Positions 10,601 to 21,032 of a stretch of 64,000 nt of DNA are shown piece by piece. The stretch is taken from NCBI GenBank assembly GCA_013397795.1, contig VZTJ01001133.1, positions 546,679 through 610,678 on the forward strand, given 5' to 3'. Source of the stretch: Orthonyx spaldingii. Its lineage: Eukaryota; Chordata; Aves; Passeriformes; Orthonychidae. The number at the start of each line of letters is the position of its first letter. The stretch's first letter is position 1. The notes under the pieces were generated by a model. The model was not told where the DNA came from. It ran no database searches and worked only from the letters and a program-made list of their open reading frames with translations. A program made the translations under genes and the position numbers.

Positions 10601-11340
10601 CGGTTTCTGAGCGAGCACTGCGGAGCTGTTCCGGACCCGGGTCTCCCTCCACGGGAACAGGGCAAGAGGAGAAGCTGGTGCCAGGCCCTCGTTAGCCGGT
10701 TCCGTTTCCTGGCACAGAAGTCCTCTGGGAAGCTCGGCTCTCGCCGGTCAGTCGGGTCGGGACTGGGCTGGTAAGTGCACCCATCCTGCTTGTCTTCTGT
10801 GCTGCATCCCGAAGGCTGCGGCTGTGGCAGAGCTGAGGAGCAGGGGAGGGCAGGGCAGGAACCCCGGAGCAACGCCGGGCGCTGGGAGCGCTGCGCTGCC
10901 TCGGCTCTGGTTCCCAGCGACCCTGCACTACCCTGATGCTGCATCCCAGGCACCTCAGCACCGCGTCCCGGGAGCGCTGCCCTGCCCCGACCGCAGCTCC
11001 GCCACGCCCGGGTGCGAGCCCAGCGCTCGGGGGTCCCTGCAGGGCAGCAGCAATGGCCCTTGGGCACGCAGCCCTTCCCAGGCCTCCCCACACGCAGCTC
11101 TCGGGTTCGTGTGTCTGTAAGAGCACAAAGCCCGGCAGAGGGGCAGAGAGCAGCCCCACACCCGCCGTGCCCCCAGCCCTCCCCAGTGCCTCCGGCCGCT
11201 GTCCCAGGACGGAGCTGGGCACCGGTCTCTGGGCTGGGACTGGGGAGAAGTGAGGTCTGGTTCCCCGGCCCTGGGAGCTGGCTCAAAACAGGGTGGGAGA
11301 GCACAGAGAGCGGCCCGGCAGGCAGGAGAGCCAGCCCTGG
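10601..11340. other. GC-rich, CpG-containing block
   Basis: High GC with frequent CpG from about 10610 to 11250. Long open frames on both strands are a consequence of composition, and none is recognisable. TCAGCACCGCG at 10955-10965 resembles a REST left half-site, but the right half is badly spaced. It could be a weak CpG island. Confidence 0.35.
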
Positions 11341-11700
11341 GAGGCTTTAATTGTGGGGGCTAATTAATCAGCAGGTGCTAATGAGCAGATGCCAGTTGGC
11401 GTCCCCGGAGCCCTGCACGGAGCGCACAAGCGCTGGCTGGGCACGGGCCGGCTCCAGCCGCACCTCAGCGGGTATCTGGGTGTGCGTCCCTCTGTCCCTC
11501 TGTCCGCAGGGACACCGCCTGTCCCCAGCGAGGAGCCGCGGCAGCAGAACTCTGCCTCGCAGCAGGCTCCAGTGTCCGCTGCACCGTGGGATTGCCTTGG
11601 AGCCAGCCCCTGCCCTTCCCAATCGAGCTCGTTCATAGCCCCAGGGATGTTGTTCCAGGTGTTAATTATCTTTAATTATCTCCACATAATAAACTCGTGC
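11341..11700. promoter_or_regulatory. Candidate element with tandem TTAATTATCT sites
   Basis: TAATTAATCA (11361-11370) is followed by the E-box CAGGTG (11372-11377). Further on, an exact tandem duplication of TTAATTATCT occupies 11662-11681, each copy joining a homeodomain core (TAATTA) to a GATA-like ATTATCT. The GC-rich middle is unremarkable. Function is inferred. Confidence 0.35.
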
Positions 11701-13019
11701 ATGTGCCACCGGCCTGGCCTGGCATTTGCTGCACTTAGTCTGATGGAAGAAAGGGACGTTTCCCTTCTAGAGATGCTGATGTCCCTTTGGAATTCTCTGA
11801 TGCTGCCAGAGTATTCTGGGTTCCGTAACCCCCAGTGCTCTGAGTTTGCAGCCCTACAACACCTCCACTCTTTCCCCAGCATCCCAGCTGATTTGGGTGC
11901 TGCCTTCCAGGATGTTCCAGTGGCCATAGGGCAGCCATGGACCCCATATACCTGGGGACTGGGGGTGATGCTGCTGCCGCGCTGCCCGTTGGGCACCCGG
12001 GGTCCAGCTGCCAATCTGAGCCACCAAGTGCATGGAGCTGCTCCGTGGTGGCTCCCTCTCCCTGCTAATATAGCTTGGATTGAAATGTTTTTCTACCCAA
12101 AAGGGGAATGTTTCCAAGTAGATTTCTCACAGGTTTTATACTCCCTTTAATTTAGGAAAACACATATAAATAGCAGAAGGTACATTCTGTGTGTTCACAA
12201 CCACTTCCCAGTGGCTTTGTTGTTGTGTGTGAGAGGAACAGAACGTATTGGTGGTGATTCCAGCCTGCTGGATCCTTGGGGAACAAGGCAAGAGCTGCTG
12301 TGGCTGCTGAGCCTCGGGGCTGTGCACACAGGGGTGAGGGACAGCAGCTGGGGACAAGGGATGGCAGCTGGGAAAAAGCGGCAGTGTCTGGGGACAAAGG
12401 ACAGCGGCTGGGGCCAGGATCCCAGGTTTTGCTGTGGATGGAGGGTGGGAGATGCCTCGTGGAGCCGGTCACTTCCTCCACATTCTCTTGGGAAGGCTGG
12501 GAAGGAGGGTGAGGGGCTGTGGACTGAGGGGACACGTCACAGTGGTCACTGCCTTGCGGGGCCCTCGGACTCTGCCTTAATGGCATCACTGAGCCCATAA
12601 AAGAACCACAATTAATTACACATTATTTTTAAATTAAGAGGAATCTTTCCTGCATCAGAGCAGCCTCACACCATGGCAACCAGGCCTTTCTCATGGCTCA
12701 GTCCTGCAGTGCTGCTTCCCAGGACTGACTATGGCAGTTCCAATGGCAGGTGGCACAGCGATGCCAGGGGACGGCAGTGCCAGGGTCCCGTGTGTCACAC
12801 AGTGCCACGCTGCCTTTGGCCTTCTCCTCTCTCAGGAGACATCCCAGCCCCTGCTCCCTGGGCACTGTGGGCTTCCCAAGGCACAGCGCTCCCCTGGCTC
12901 CACAGCCCTCTGTGCTGAGGGCATCAGCATCTCCAGACTCTTCAGCTTCCATGGGGAGGGTGAGAATTGTAGGGATTCCTGACCCGCAGCTTGTGCAGGA
13001 AGGAAAGTACATATTGTAA
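11701..13019. other. Unassigned sequence, no gene seen
   Basis: Mixed composition. A 253-residue ATG-started open frame (11389-12150, +) runs into this region, but resembles no protein family and crosses the motif-rich segment before it. I do not call it a gene. Confidence 0.45.
12339..12417. repeat. Short degenerate tandem repeat (~18-20 bp unit)
   Basis: Four imperfect copies of a GGACAGCAGCTGGGGACAA-like unit in a row. Divergence between copies is high. Confidence 0.6.
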
Positions 13020-13260
13020 AGAGACCTTCTGAAACAGTCGGCTGGCAAATACCAGTGATAACTATTTTAATTCATCTCCTCTGACACGAATAGGAACTTT
13101 CTCTTACAACTGAATATAAATAGAAGTTGGACATAGCATTACTATATGAATAAATGAATTAATCAATCAATGACAAAAACATACTATGTAATCAAAAGAT
13201 TTTTCATGTTAAGATTAATTTAGTGTAATACACACCTAAATATTACATAAGCCCCCTCGA
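13020..13260. promoter_or_regulatory. AT-rich candidate regulatory block
   Basis: Repeat-free, very AT-rich sequence with GAATAAATGAATTAATCAATCAA split over 13147-13170 and several TAAT cores. An enhancer role is inferred from texture only. Confidence 0.25.
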
Positions 13261-13517
13261 CATTGAATTATAGGGCTGGTGGTGGGAAGGGAGCGGGCTG
13301 TGCGGTGCGGGGAGCTGGGACAGAGCTGGGGAAGGGGGTCCCACCTTGGTCCCACGGCACAGGAGATGCTGCACCCCTGGCTCACCAGGCAGTCATTGTC
13401 CTGAGGGGCCAAGGGCCAGGCCTGGCACACCTTGTTCTCCCAGCACCAGGGTGGGCTGGGGCACAACCAGGAGTTACAGAGGGTCCTTTTCTTCTGTGCC
13501 TTAAGGACAGGTGTTTG
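13261..13517. other. Unassigned GC-rich sequence
   Basis: No exon or repeat recognised between the AT-rich block and the long CR1 copy. Confidence 0.45.
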
Positions 13518-14070
13518 TAGAATCACAGAGTCCCAGAATGGTTTGGGTTGGAAGGGACCTTAAAGTCCATGCAGTTCCACCCCTGCCATGGACAGGGACA
13601 CCTTCCACTACCCCAGGCTGCTCCAAGCCACACCCAACCTGGCCTGGGACACTGCTAGGGGCAACCTGTGTCACGACCTCACCACCCTCATATGGAAAAA
13701 TTCTTTCCCAATCTCCCATCCATCCCTGCCCTCTGGCAGTGGGAAGCCATTCCCTGTGTCCTGTCCCTCCATCCCTTGTCCCAAGTCCCTCTCCAGCTCT
13801 CCTGGAGCCCGTTTAGGCTCTGGAAGGGGCTGTGAGCTCTCCCTGGAACTTTTTCCTCTCCAAGTGAACCTGCCCAGCTCTCCCAGCCTGGCTCCAGAGC
13901 AGAGCATCTTGGAGCATCTCTGTGGCCTCCTCTGGACTTGCTCCAGCAGCTCCAGGTCCTTGTGCTGTTGGACCCCAGAGCTGGAGGCAGCTCTGCATGT
14001 GGGCTCTCACCTGAGCAGGGCAGATGGGCAGATACTGCCCCTGTTCACCCTGCTGCCCACACTGATTTGT
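13518..14070 (-). mobile_element. Long CR1 LINE 3' region (~550 bp)
   Basis: The longest CR1 remnant here. From the tail (TAGAATCACAGAGTCCCAGA) it runs through GGTTTGGGTTGGAAGGGACC, the CCATCCCTTGTCCCAAGTCC block, CTCTCCCAGCCTGGCTCC, and the CAGCTCCAGGTCCTTGTGCT and CCCCAGAGCTGGAGGCAG blocks that correspond to the end of the ORF2 region and the 3' UTR boundary. It is truncated near 14070 and carries no intact reverse transcriptase. Confidence 0.95.
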
Positions 14071-15057
14071 TTTCTATGTATTTTCCTAATCACACATATT
14101 TTTCCCTGTTTTTTCCATGGATGTTCACAGGTGGAGTGAAGGATAAGTATTATTTCCATTTGTACTGCAGACATGGGCCACAGATTTTGGAGCCCTTGCA
14201 AGCCCATGAAAAGCTGAACGTTCCTGCGGCATCGGGCACTTCCCTCCTCAGGGAGTGGTGGCAGCTGAGGCTCTGCTCCTTCCAGAGCTGGCGTGTAAGG
14301 CTTCGCCTGCACAAGTTAATTAATCTAATGAGGCAACTTCTCTCGATATGTTATGTGTTCTGTATGCTTTTTCCCAGAAAACGATCGCACTTCCTAAAAA
14401 TATAATCTTCATTCTTCACTTGAAGTTACGTCTGGAAGTGGAGGTTGGAGAAATTCAGCCTGGAAAGAAAATGTAATTTCCTACCAGTGAGCATAACAAA
14501 ACATTTGGGACTGCTCCCCAGGGAGGCAGCACACCCCTGGACTCAGTCACTGCAGCGGGACCACACGGCCACCCAAGGGATCTGCCAGGCTCGGGGTGGA
14601 TGCTGGGCATGGCCAGCACTTGGCCTTGCAGCCACTGTCTCCTGTTGGGGCTCGTCCTGGCTGATGCTCCCCATGGATGTGCTCCCATGGGGATGCTCCA
14701 CACATGAATGTGCCCCGCCATGCCCAGAGCTGCTGTAGAACATGCAGCAGGTAAGGGCTTGGCTCTTCGTGCTCTTGGGGTCACACCACCACCCCTCTGA
14801 GCAGCAGGAAAAGAACTGCCCTGCTTCTGTGTGTCCTGTGAGACTGGGAAAGCCACTTTTCCTTAGGGATAAGCTTAAAAAAACATCCCCGTGGCTGTGC
14901 AGGGCGGTGTCATGGGGATCAGACCCAGGTGCTCGTGTGCTCCATGTGCCCAAGCCCACGGCCAGCGGGCACGGCCGGCACCAGGGGCATCCAGGCTGAC
15001 TCTGCCCAAGCCCAGCTGCCCACGGACCGAGGGCTACACTTCACTGCCCGTTCTCTG
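14071..15057. other. Unassigned sequence, no gene seen
   Basis: An AT-rich patch at 14310-14400 (TTAATTAATCTAATGAGG) is followed by GC-rich DNA with overlapping unrecognisable open frames. Confidence 0.45.
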
Positions 15058-15154
15058 CACGGATCTCTGCACAGATCTCTGACACACACGGATCTCTGAC
15101 CCACACGGATCTCTGACCCACACGGATCTCTGACTGCACGGATCTCTCACACAC
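15058..15154. repeat. 17-bp minisatellite, ~6 copies
   Basis: Unit CACGGATCTCTGACCCA. Two adjacent copies are identical, and the outer ones carry substitutions and small length changes. It makes one reverse frame read as a short peptide repeat, which is not a gene. Confidence 0.93.
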
Positions 15155-16597
15155 GTGTCCCGGGATGTCCGAGCCATTCCAGTCTGCTGAAGGGACTGGG
15201 GAACAGTGAAAGGTGCTGTGGGGTCTATTTGCTCAGTGCTGGAAGATGACACCGTCAGGGGAAGAACCTTTTGATTTTGCATTTATGTTGTCTATTGATT
15301 TCCTTTAAAGCAGTGACATGGGCTATTGCTAATACCTGTCTAGTTAATACTTAATGGCACCTCCACTCTCACAGCTCAGGAGAAGTTGTGTAATAAACAC
15401 AAGAAAACATTCCTCTGTACACCTAAAACTTTCTTTTCTTTTTCTTTATTTCTAATCCAAATTTGCCTAGATCTCAGCTGATAAAATGGAGGGATGAGGA
15501 TCAGATCTGCTGTCCCAAGAGACTCTGGCCAGGGAAGTTGAGGTTAGACTGGCTCTGCTGGTGTTGCCAGAGACAGGGCCATCACACCTGGCAATATTTT
15601 TCCTCAGCAAATTTCTTCACAGAATTGTCTGCATCAACACTGAAAGGGGATATGAGATTTCCATGTGCCCAAAAACATCCTGCCAGTGAGAGTATCCCGC
15701 AGGAAGAGGAGGTCATTGCAGCAGTGCTCCGGAGCTCAGGACACTCTGATTTTGGAAAGGAGTGATGCTGGCACAGCCAATGCCCCCACCCTGCTGCCTT
15801 CCCTGGGAGCGCAGGTGCCTGGCTGCTGGTCAGCGTGGGACAAGGGTGTGAGGAAGATGATGGCTGGGTACAACGGCAGGGCTGCACCCCCGCAGAGCCC
15901 CTGTCTGGGCTGAGCTGTGAAATCAGTCTCCATGCAGGGCTTCCTTCAGTCAGATCGACGGCTCTGCATGAAACAGAAACTTTTGTTTTTCTGGCCAGTG
16001 GATTTGCCAACTCCCTTTGGATTAACATGAAATTCTCAGTTCTGTTTGCAACCTGCTGCTGCTAAAGTTTTTGAACTATTTGTGACATGACGAATTTTGA
16101 GTGGAGACAAGTGGACACAGGATAAAGGAAAGGAGCTGAAATGAAAATGTTTGATGATGGGAGAGCAGGAATGTACTGTTAATGCATGGAAGGATGGAAT
16201 TAGAGCAGCCAGGAGGGGGAGGAAGTGTTCTTTACTAGGGGATGGAGACGGAGGAGCACTCAGTGGCTGAGCCCAGCACAGTGGGAGCAGCAGGATCTAC
16301 GGGGTCTGGGGCTGAGGGATGAGCTGCTCCTGCTCAGGGATCAGAATCAGGATCGACAAGGACGCCCAGTGACTCATCAGCTCCCCAGGGCCGTCACCAT
16401 CCGACTGCTCAGAGGAAGATGAACCTCCCCTGGTCCCACTCCTGCCCTCTGGGATCCTGCTCGGCTGCTGCAAGGTTGTCACTGCTGCAACCCCTGTTCT
16501 TCAGTGACATGTGAAAAGACAGGTCCCACTGCAGCAGCCCAGACCTCACAGTACAGTCCTGGGGCTTGAGGCACCCTGAGAGAGCTGGACAGCCTTA
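15155..16597. other. Unassigned sequence, no gene seen
   Basis: AT-rich at 15270-15470 with a TTTCTTTTTCTTTATTTCTA pyrimidine stretch, then mixed composition. No exon or repeat family recognised. Confidence 0.45.
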
Positions 16598-16897
16598 GAC
16601 TCACAGAATGTGCTGAGTTGGATTATTGATCTGACTCCTGGCCCTGCACAGGACAGCCCAACAAGTCCAGCCTGTCCCTGAGAGCATTGCCCAAATGCTC
16701 CTGGAGCTCTGGCAGCCTTGGGGCCGTGACCATTCTCTGGGGAGCCTGGTCAGTGCCTGACCACCCTCTGGGGGAAGAACTTTTTCCTGATATACAACCT
16801 AAACCTCTCCTGACAGGTCCAGCCATTTCCTTGAGTCCTGCCACCGGTCACGGGAATGAAGATACGGGTGCCTGCCCCTCCACTCCCCTCGGGAGGA
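16598..16897 (-). mobile_element. CR1 fragment, GCTCTGGCAGCCTTGG subfamily
   Basis: Starts at a single decayed tail unit (TCACAGAATG), then GGACAGCCCAACAAGTCCAG, TGCTCCTGGAGCTCTGGCAG, GGGGCCGTGACCATTC and GGGGGAAGAACTTTTTCCTG, and continues to the CCCCTCGGGAGGAA block. This is a different CR1 lineage from the GGTTGGAAGGGACC copies. The next CR1 abuts it directly. Confidence 0.88.
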
Positions 16898-17000
16898 ATT
16901 CCAGAATGATTTGGGTTGGGAGGGACCTTAAAGGTCATCCCGTTCCACTCCCTGCCATGGGCAGGGACACCTTCCACCGTCCCAGGTTATTCCCAGCACA
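16898..17000 (-). mobile_element. CR1 3'-end fragment abutting an older CR1
   Basis: CCAGAATGATTTGGGTTGGG, AGGTCATCCCGTTCCA and CCATGGGCAGGGACACC identify the common 3' end. It begins exactly where the preceding copy breaks off, suggesting insertion into it or a deletion joining the two. Confidence 0.9.
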
Positions 17001-17899
17001 GCCGTGGGGCTGCTGCACTCCTGGTGCATTCCCAGACATCCCTCGGGTGTGTGACGGGCACAGGGACACAGGGAGTGCTGCTCTGGCTGCATTGCAAAGG
17101 TAAGGCAAAGCCTTGGTCCCTGTCCCTCCGTGTGCTGGGCTGCAGGTGCAGAGCAGCTCACAGGGAATGCGGGGCTGCACTTTGCACCTGCAGGAGGAAC
17201 CAGCCTGGTTCCTTTGCAAATCTACCCCATAATGAGAAACATATGTCAGAGAACATGATTTTCCACAAACCAAGCATTTGCTGCACAGTTTATGGTTAAG
17301 TCTGTATGTAGTCACAGCTGTCATGGGAATTATGGGTTCCTTGATTTTCATAATTAAAAAGAGAGAGAAGGAAAGAAGGGGAAAGGAAGCAGGAGCCCAG
17401 AGCGGGGTTCTGTGGGCACTGCCCGCCTTGTGCAGTGGGAGGCAGAAATCATCCCGCTGGAAATTCACTGAGATATTCCTTGTACTGGCAGGTTGTGCAG
17501 GAAACACCGTCTGCCTGGTTCAGTGGTTAATTAAATAAAAGATATTCCAAATAAAAAAAATAGGTCCTGGGTTGGGGCTCTTGGGAAATCATTACTGACT
17601 CGTGACCTCTCTTAACCTGGATAAGGTTCAGGCAGGAGATGTCAAGGCGTGAGGCACGGCAAATACCCGTGAGCATGTACAATTACAGGTTTATTAAAGG
17701 GAAACAAGGACCGCACGATAAATGGAAAAAAACGTTTTATAGACACAGTGAAACGGCGTTTCCAGAGAGAGCCAAAGCTGTTTTGGAAGGGACTGTGCCC
17801 CCCAAGCTGTCCCACGGGGGCGAACCTGTGGGAGCACTGCCAGCGCCAGGGATGTGCTACCTGAGCGCGGCAGAGCCGGCCGCCACTCCCACAGCATTC
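17001..17899. other. Unassigned sequence, no gene seen
   Basis: Mixed composition; a purine-rich run at 17360-17395 (AAGAGAGAGAAGGAAAGAAG) is the only notable local structure. Confidence 0.45.
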
Positions 17900-18420
17900 C
17901 CACAATTACAGCTCCGCCTAATTAATAACGTTTTCATGAAGGGCATTTCCCTTGCATTGGGAAACAAGTGCAATCACAGTGCCTGTATATCAACCCGAAT
18001 ACAAGTCACTGTGGGAATAAAGCAGAGATGTAATTGAGGAGCCGCTATTTATCACCCTGCCCAGGATCACCGAGCGCACGGCGCTGGCACTCGTGACACC
18101 CGCGCTGCTTCCAGAACTTGCCTCACTGCCGTCACACACATTTTTTTTTAAAGGAAATAAAACACCCAACTACTTTCCAAAGTCTCTTTGACTTTCAATC
18201 ATGAGCATGTTGCTTATTAGCGAGATGAATTTATAGGTAAAGCACTCAGTTTTTATAACCACCTTTTTATAGGCAGATGCCATCAGGTTTGCATAAATGA
18301 TGACATTAACCGGCAGCTTCCAGTAGAAATCCAGGCGCAGAAACGTGAATAACCGCTGGATTTTAATACGCAGTTAGCGATGCCAAGCCTCAGTTACAGT
18401 ATTTAATTACCCAGGCCGGG
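17900..18420. promoter_or_regulatory. Candidate conserved enhancer-like element
   Basis: Repeat-free sequence with CCTAATTAATAACG (17918), TTTTTATAACC and TTTTTATAGGC (about 18250-18275; caudal/HOX-like TTTATA cores), and TTTGCATAAATGATGACATT (18289-18308) combining POU-, PBX- and MEIS-like cores. It leads directly into a CpG-rich segment. Function is inferred. Confidence 0.45.
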
Positions 18421-18722
18421 TCTGTTTCCCCCCAGCCGTCCTGAAGCGGAGCCGCTGAGCCGCACCCCGCGCCCTCCCCGCGCCGCTCCGCAGCTCCGGC
18501 ACGGCCGGGGCCGCGCACATTTGTGCAATTGGATAAGGAACCCGCGAGCCAAATCCTAAATCCTGTCTCCTTGCGGGGATTAGCCTGTTGTGCTCATTCA
18601 CGGAGGTAGGAATTTGAGCTATTCGGCTGGTCTTCCCGGCTGCATCCTGAGGGAAATCAGCCGGCAGCTCTGCCGCTTGCGCGCGCCGGAGCCGGTCTGG
18701 CACGGCTCCGCCGGCAGGTACG

Positions 18723-18724
<2 letters not shown>
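18421..18724. other. CpG-rich block
   Basis: High GC with dense CpG (for example CGCGCCCTCCCCGCGCCGCT at 18468-18487). With the enhancer-like block on its left it could be an orphan CpG island or a promoter. No TATA box or coding exon could be tied to it. Confidence 0.4.

Positions 18725-18763
<39 letters not shown>
18725..18763. repeat. (CTG)13 trinucleotide repeat
   Basis: Thirteen perfect CTG units inside a CpG-rich block. Forward translation gives a leucine run and reverse translations give glutamine or serine runs. All surrounding frames start with GTG or lack a start in this window, so coding use is not supported, although an internal exon cannot be excluded. Confidence 0.97.
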
Positions 18764-18766
<3 letters not shown>

Positions 18767-18770
18767 GGGC

Positions 18771-20049
18771 ACACGGCGCAGGCAAAGAGAAGGGAAAGCT
18801 GCACACTTGGCTGCCCGCAGCCCAATTACAGGGAGATTAGCAAGTGCGTTTTTCGCCCTTTAAGCAGAAGTCTACCTCCTCTCCCCTTCTCCGGCCACAT
18901 GCCTTAGACTTTTATGAGATCTGCAATGTCACTTCCCAAGGCTACTGCGAGAGGAAGGAGAGGGGAGGAAAGCAAAGAATTAGACAAATAAAGGACAAAG
19001 GGAAAAATGCTAGTCCATTTATGTGGAGCATCCTCGGGAGGAGCTCCCCTTGGCTCCGGCAGCGAGAACAGTCGGCGCTGCAGGATCGGTTTTTGGATTG
19101 TAAAAGGAGTTTTTCCTTGGATCCTTCCACCATTGCAGCCTGTAGGGGTGATTATGGGTTTTGTGTGTGTAGTCCCGTTGTGACTTCTGCCACTGCAACG
19201 CTCTGTCCAGGCCGGAGCTGGACTCAGGTCTGTGACACAACAGGGAATTGCGGCTTTTCTGCTGTGCCTGTTTCCTCCCGTGGCAGACCCAGCTGGCACA
19301 CACCCTGCAGGCTGGTGCTGCTCTTCCCGGGCCTCCAGGAGCTGAGCATGGTCCTGGGGCGTCCTACAGCCGGAAAAGTGGGAGACAGGTACAGATGTGC
19401 TGGGGAAACCCCCCTGCAGCCAGTGCTGCTGTCAGCGAGCTGTGACCTCCGACCCTCTGGAGCTGGGGTCCCTCTTGCCCACCAGGCTGGGCTGGGGAGC
19501 TCCTGCGGGGCATGGGCCAGATGGCAAAGGAGGGACAGAAAAAAGGGGGCTCAACCAGCTGCTCTGCCATGGGGATGTGGCTCAGGTGCTCTCAGGTGAG
19601 CTGTGAGCTGGATGCAGGTCTGGGCAGCAAGTCCAGGCTCTGGTCTGAGACGTGTGCCTGCACCAGTGCCTCCAGTAACTCGACAGCAGGGAAAGAGAAT
19701 GTTGCTACTTCTGACTCCATTTACCACTGAGGACTTCCATTTTTTGACTGGATGAGTGAAAAAGGTGTTATGAGCACATCATAGAAAGTGGGGAGCTGGA
19801 AACGTAGCAAGGATAGAAGGATTTGGAACAAGGGATGACTGTTCTGTTCCTCAGCCTGCGTGGGCAGCGGAGCAGCAGCTGCAGGGCTGTAAATAACAGA
19901 GGGAGGAGGAGAAGCAGGTGATCTGTGATGCAGCCTGGCTGAGGACTCTGCTCTGTGTCCTTCCCACGGCAATCCAGGCTCTGCTGGTTGGAAGCTCTGA
20001 TCCCCGTTCTGGGACTCCAGCAGCAGTTGCTGGGAGTTGAGCAGTCCTG
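18771..20049. other. Unassigned sequence, no supported gene
   Basis: A 756-bp open forward frame (18844-19599) begins with GTG, lacks recognisable domains and overlaps long reverse frames. It could belong to a non-coding transcript from the neighbouring CpG block, but nothing in the sequence proves it. Confidence 0.4.
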
Positions 20050-20720
20050 AGCACTCACTTATGCTTATAACACCCGATCAGAGGCCAGATATTGGCTGTG
20101 CAAATACAGACAAAACACTTTTGCATAAGAAACCCCTTTAAAGTTGCCCCCCCCATCCCGAACCGGCGGTGGGAGGCGTTCATTGTGCCACACACATTAA
20201 TTCAGCTGGCACATTACAATGTTAAACTAAATGACATTATTACAAAGCTGTGCTAAGAAGTGTTGACAGGTCCATATGGTAATTTTACAATGTATAATGA
20301 ACACACAGACTCCTTTCTTGCAGAAATTTATAGTTCAAATCTATACCCAGGATATCCAGTTTTATTTCCAGAAACTTAAATTGACTTATTACGATGTAGT
20401 GAATGTATAAATTAGTTCCAGTAGTTAAACTGAAGCATTTCCCTACAGACTCAATTAGATTCATTAATCTACTGTGTAGACCTGTAAACGGTCCATTGTT
20501 CTTTTCCCCCCCAAAATGTCAAAAACTATTTCTCTAACTATAAAATATTTCCTGCAAAAACTGTTTTAAATGGTAAGAATTATTTAAGATTAGGAACCCA
20601 GATCCACAAATTATTTCAGCACCCTTGTTCTTCTTCAAAAGAAAAATAGGGTTCAGCCCTTGCTGGATAATTTAGTGGGATGGAGACTGAATTCACTTTT
20701 GTATTAAAGCTTAAGACCTG
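20050..20720. promoter_or_regulatory. Candidate conserved enhancer-like element
   Basis: Long AT-rich, repeat-free block with TTTTGCATAAG (20121), ACATTAATTCAGCTGGCACA (20195-20214), TGTTGACAGGTCCATATGG and many TAAT/TTTACA cores. Texture resembles the blocks at 5.05 and 32.4 kb. Function is inferred. Confidence 0.4.
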
Positions 20721-20966
20721 CTAGCATAAACCAGATCGCTCCCATCCTCACTCCAGGAAATTCATCGGTTGCAACAGGCATCCTGTGTGCTTCCAGAACT
20801 GACAACAGGTTGGTCCAAATGTTTGTGTACAAGCAGATGCTGCTGAGGGTTGACTGCAGATGCTGGCACTGCACCGCATCTATAGTGATCCACATCCTCA
20901 GGGACCAGTGCTGGAAATATGCCAGGGGACACCAGAACCTCCCACATTCCACGAGGACCTGTCCAG
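20721..20966. other. Unassigned sequence left of gap
   Basis: Mixed composition, no recognised feature. Confidence 0.4.
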
Positions 20967-20980
20967 NNNNNNNNNNNNNN
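20967..20980. other. Assembly gap (14 N)
   Basis: Fourteen undetermined bases just before a C-rich then G-rich stretch (C7 near 20989 and G17 at 21016-21032). The gap probably reflects sequencing or assembly failure in this GC-homopolymer DNA. Confidence 0.98.
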
Positions 20981-21002
20981 ACCCAACACCCCCCCAATCC
21001 CC

Positions 21003-21032
21003 GGGGGCCTGGGCCGGGGGGGGGGGGGGGGG
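21003..21032 (+). repeat. G-rich run with G17 homopolymer
   Basis: G5, G3 and a run of 17 G lie within 30 bp beside a gap. Quadruplex formation is plausible, but the exact homopolymer length is unreliable this close to a gap. Confidence 0.85.

Noticed and set aside
10955..10978. REST/NRSF-like site
   Set aside because: The left half matches well but the right half is misaligned and mismatched.
11389..12150. 253-residue ATG-started forward open frame
   Set aside because: No similarity to any family I recognise, crosses AT-rich motif-dense DNA and GC-rich DNA without change in character, and overlaps a reverse open frame.
18407..18772. Possible poly-glutamine protein on the reverse strand
   Set aside because: Also begins with GTG and owes its glutamines to the same triplet repeat.
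18590..18907. Possible secreted protein with a poly-leucine signal peptide
   Set aside because: The frame begins with GTG, the hydrophobic core is just the CTG repeat, and no conserved mature domain follows.
18844..19599. 251-residue forward open frame
   Set aside because: GTG start, no recognisable domain, overlapping reverse frames open as well.
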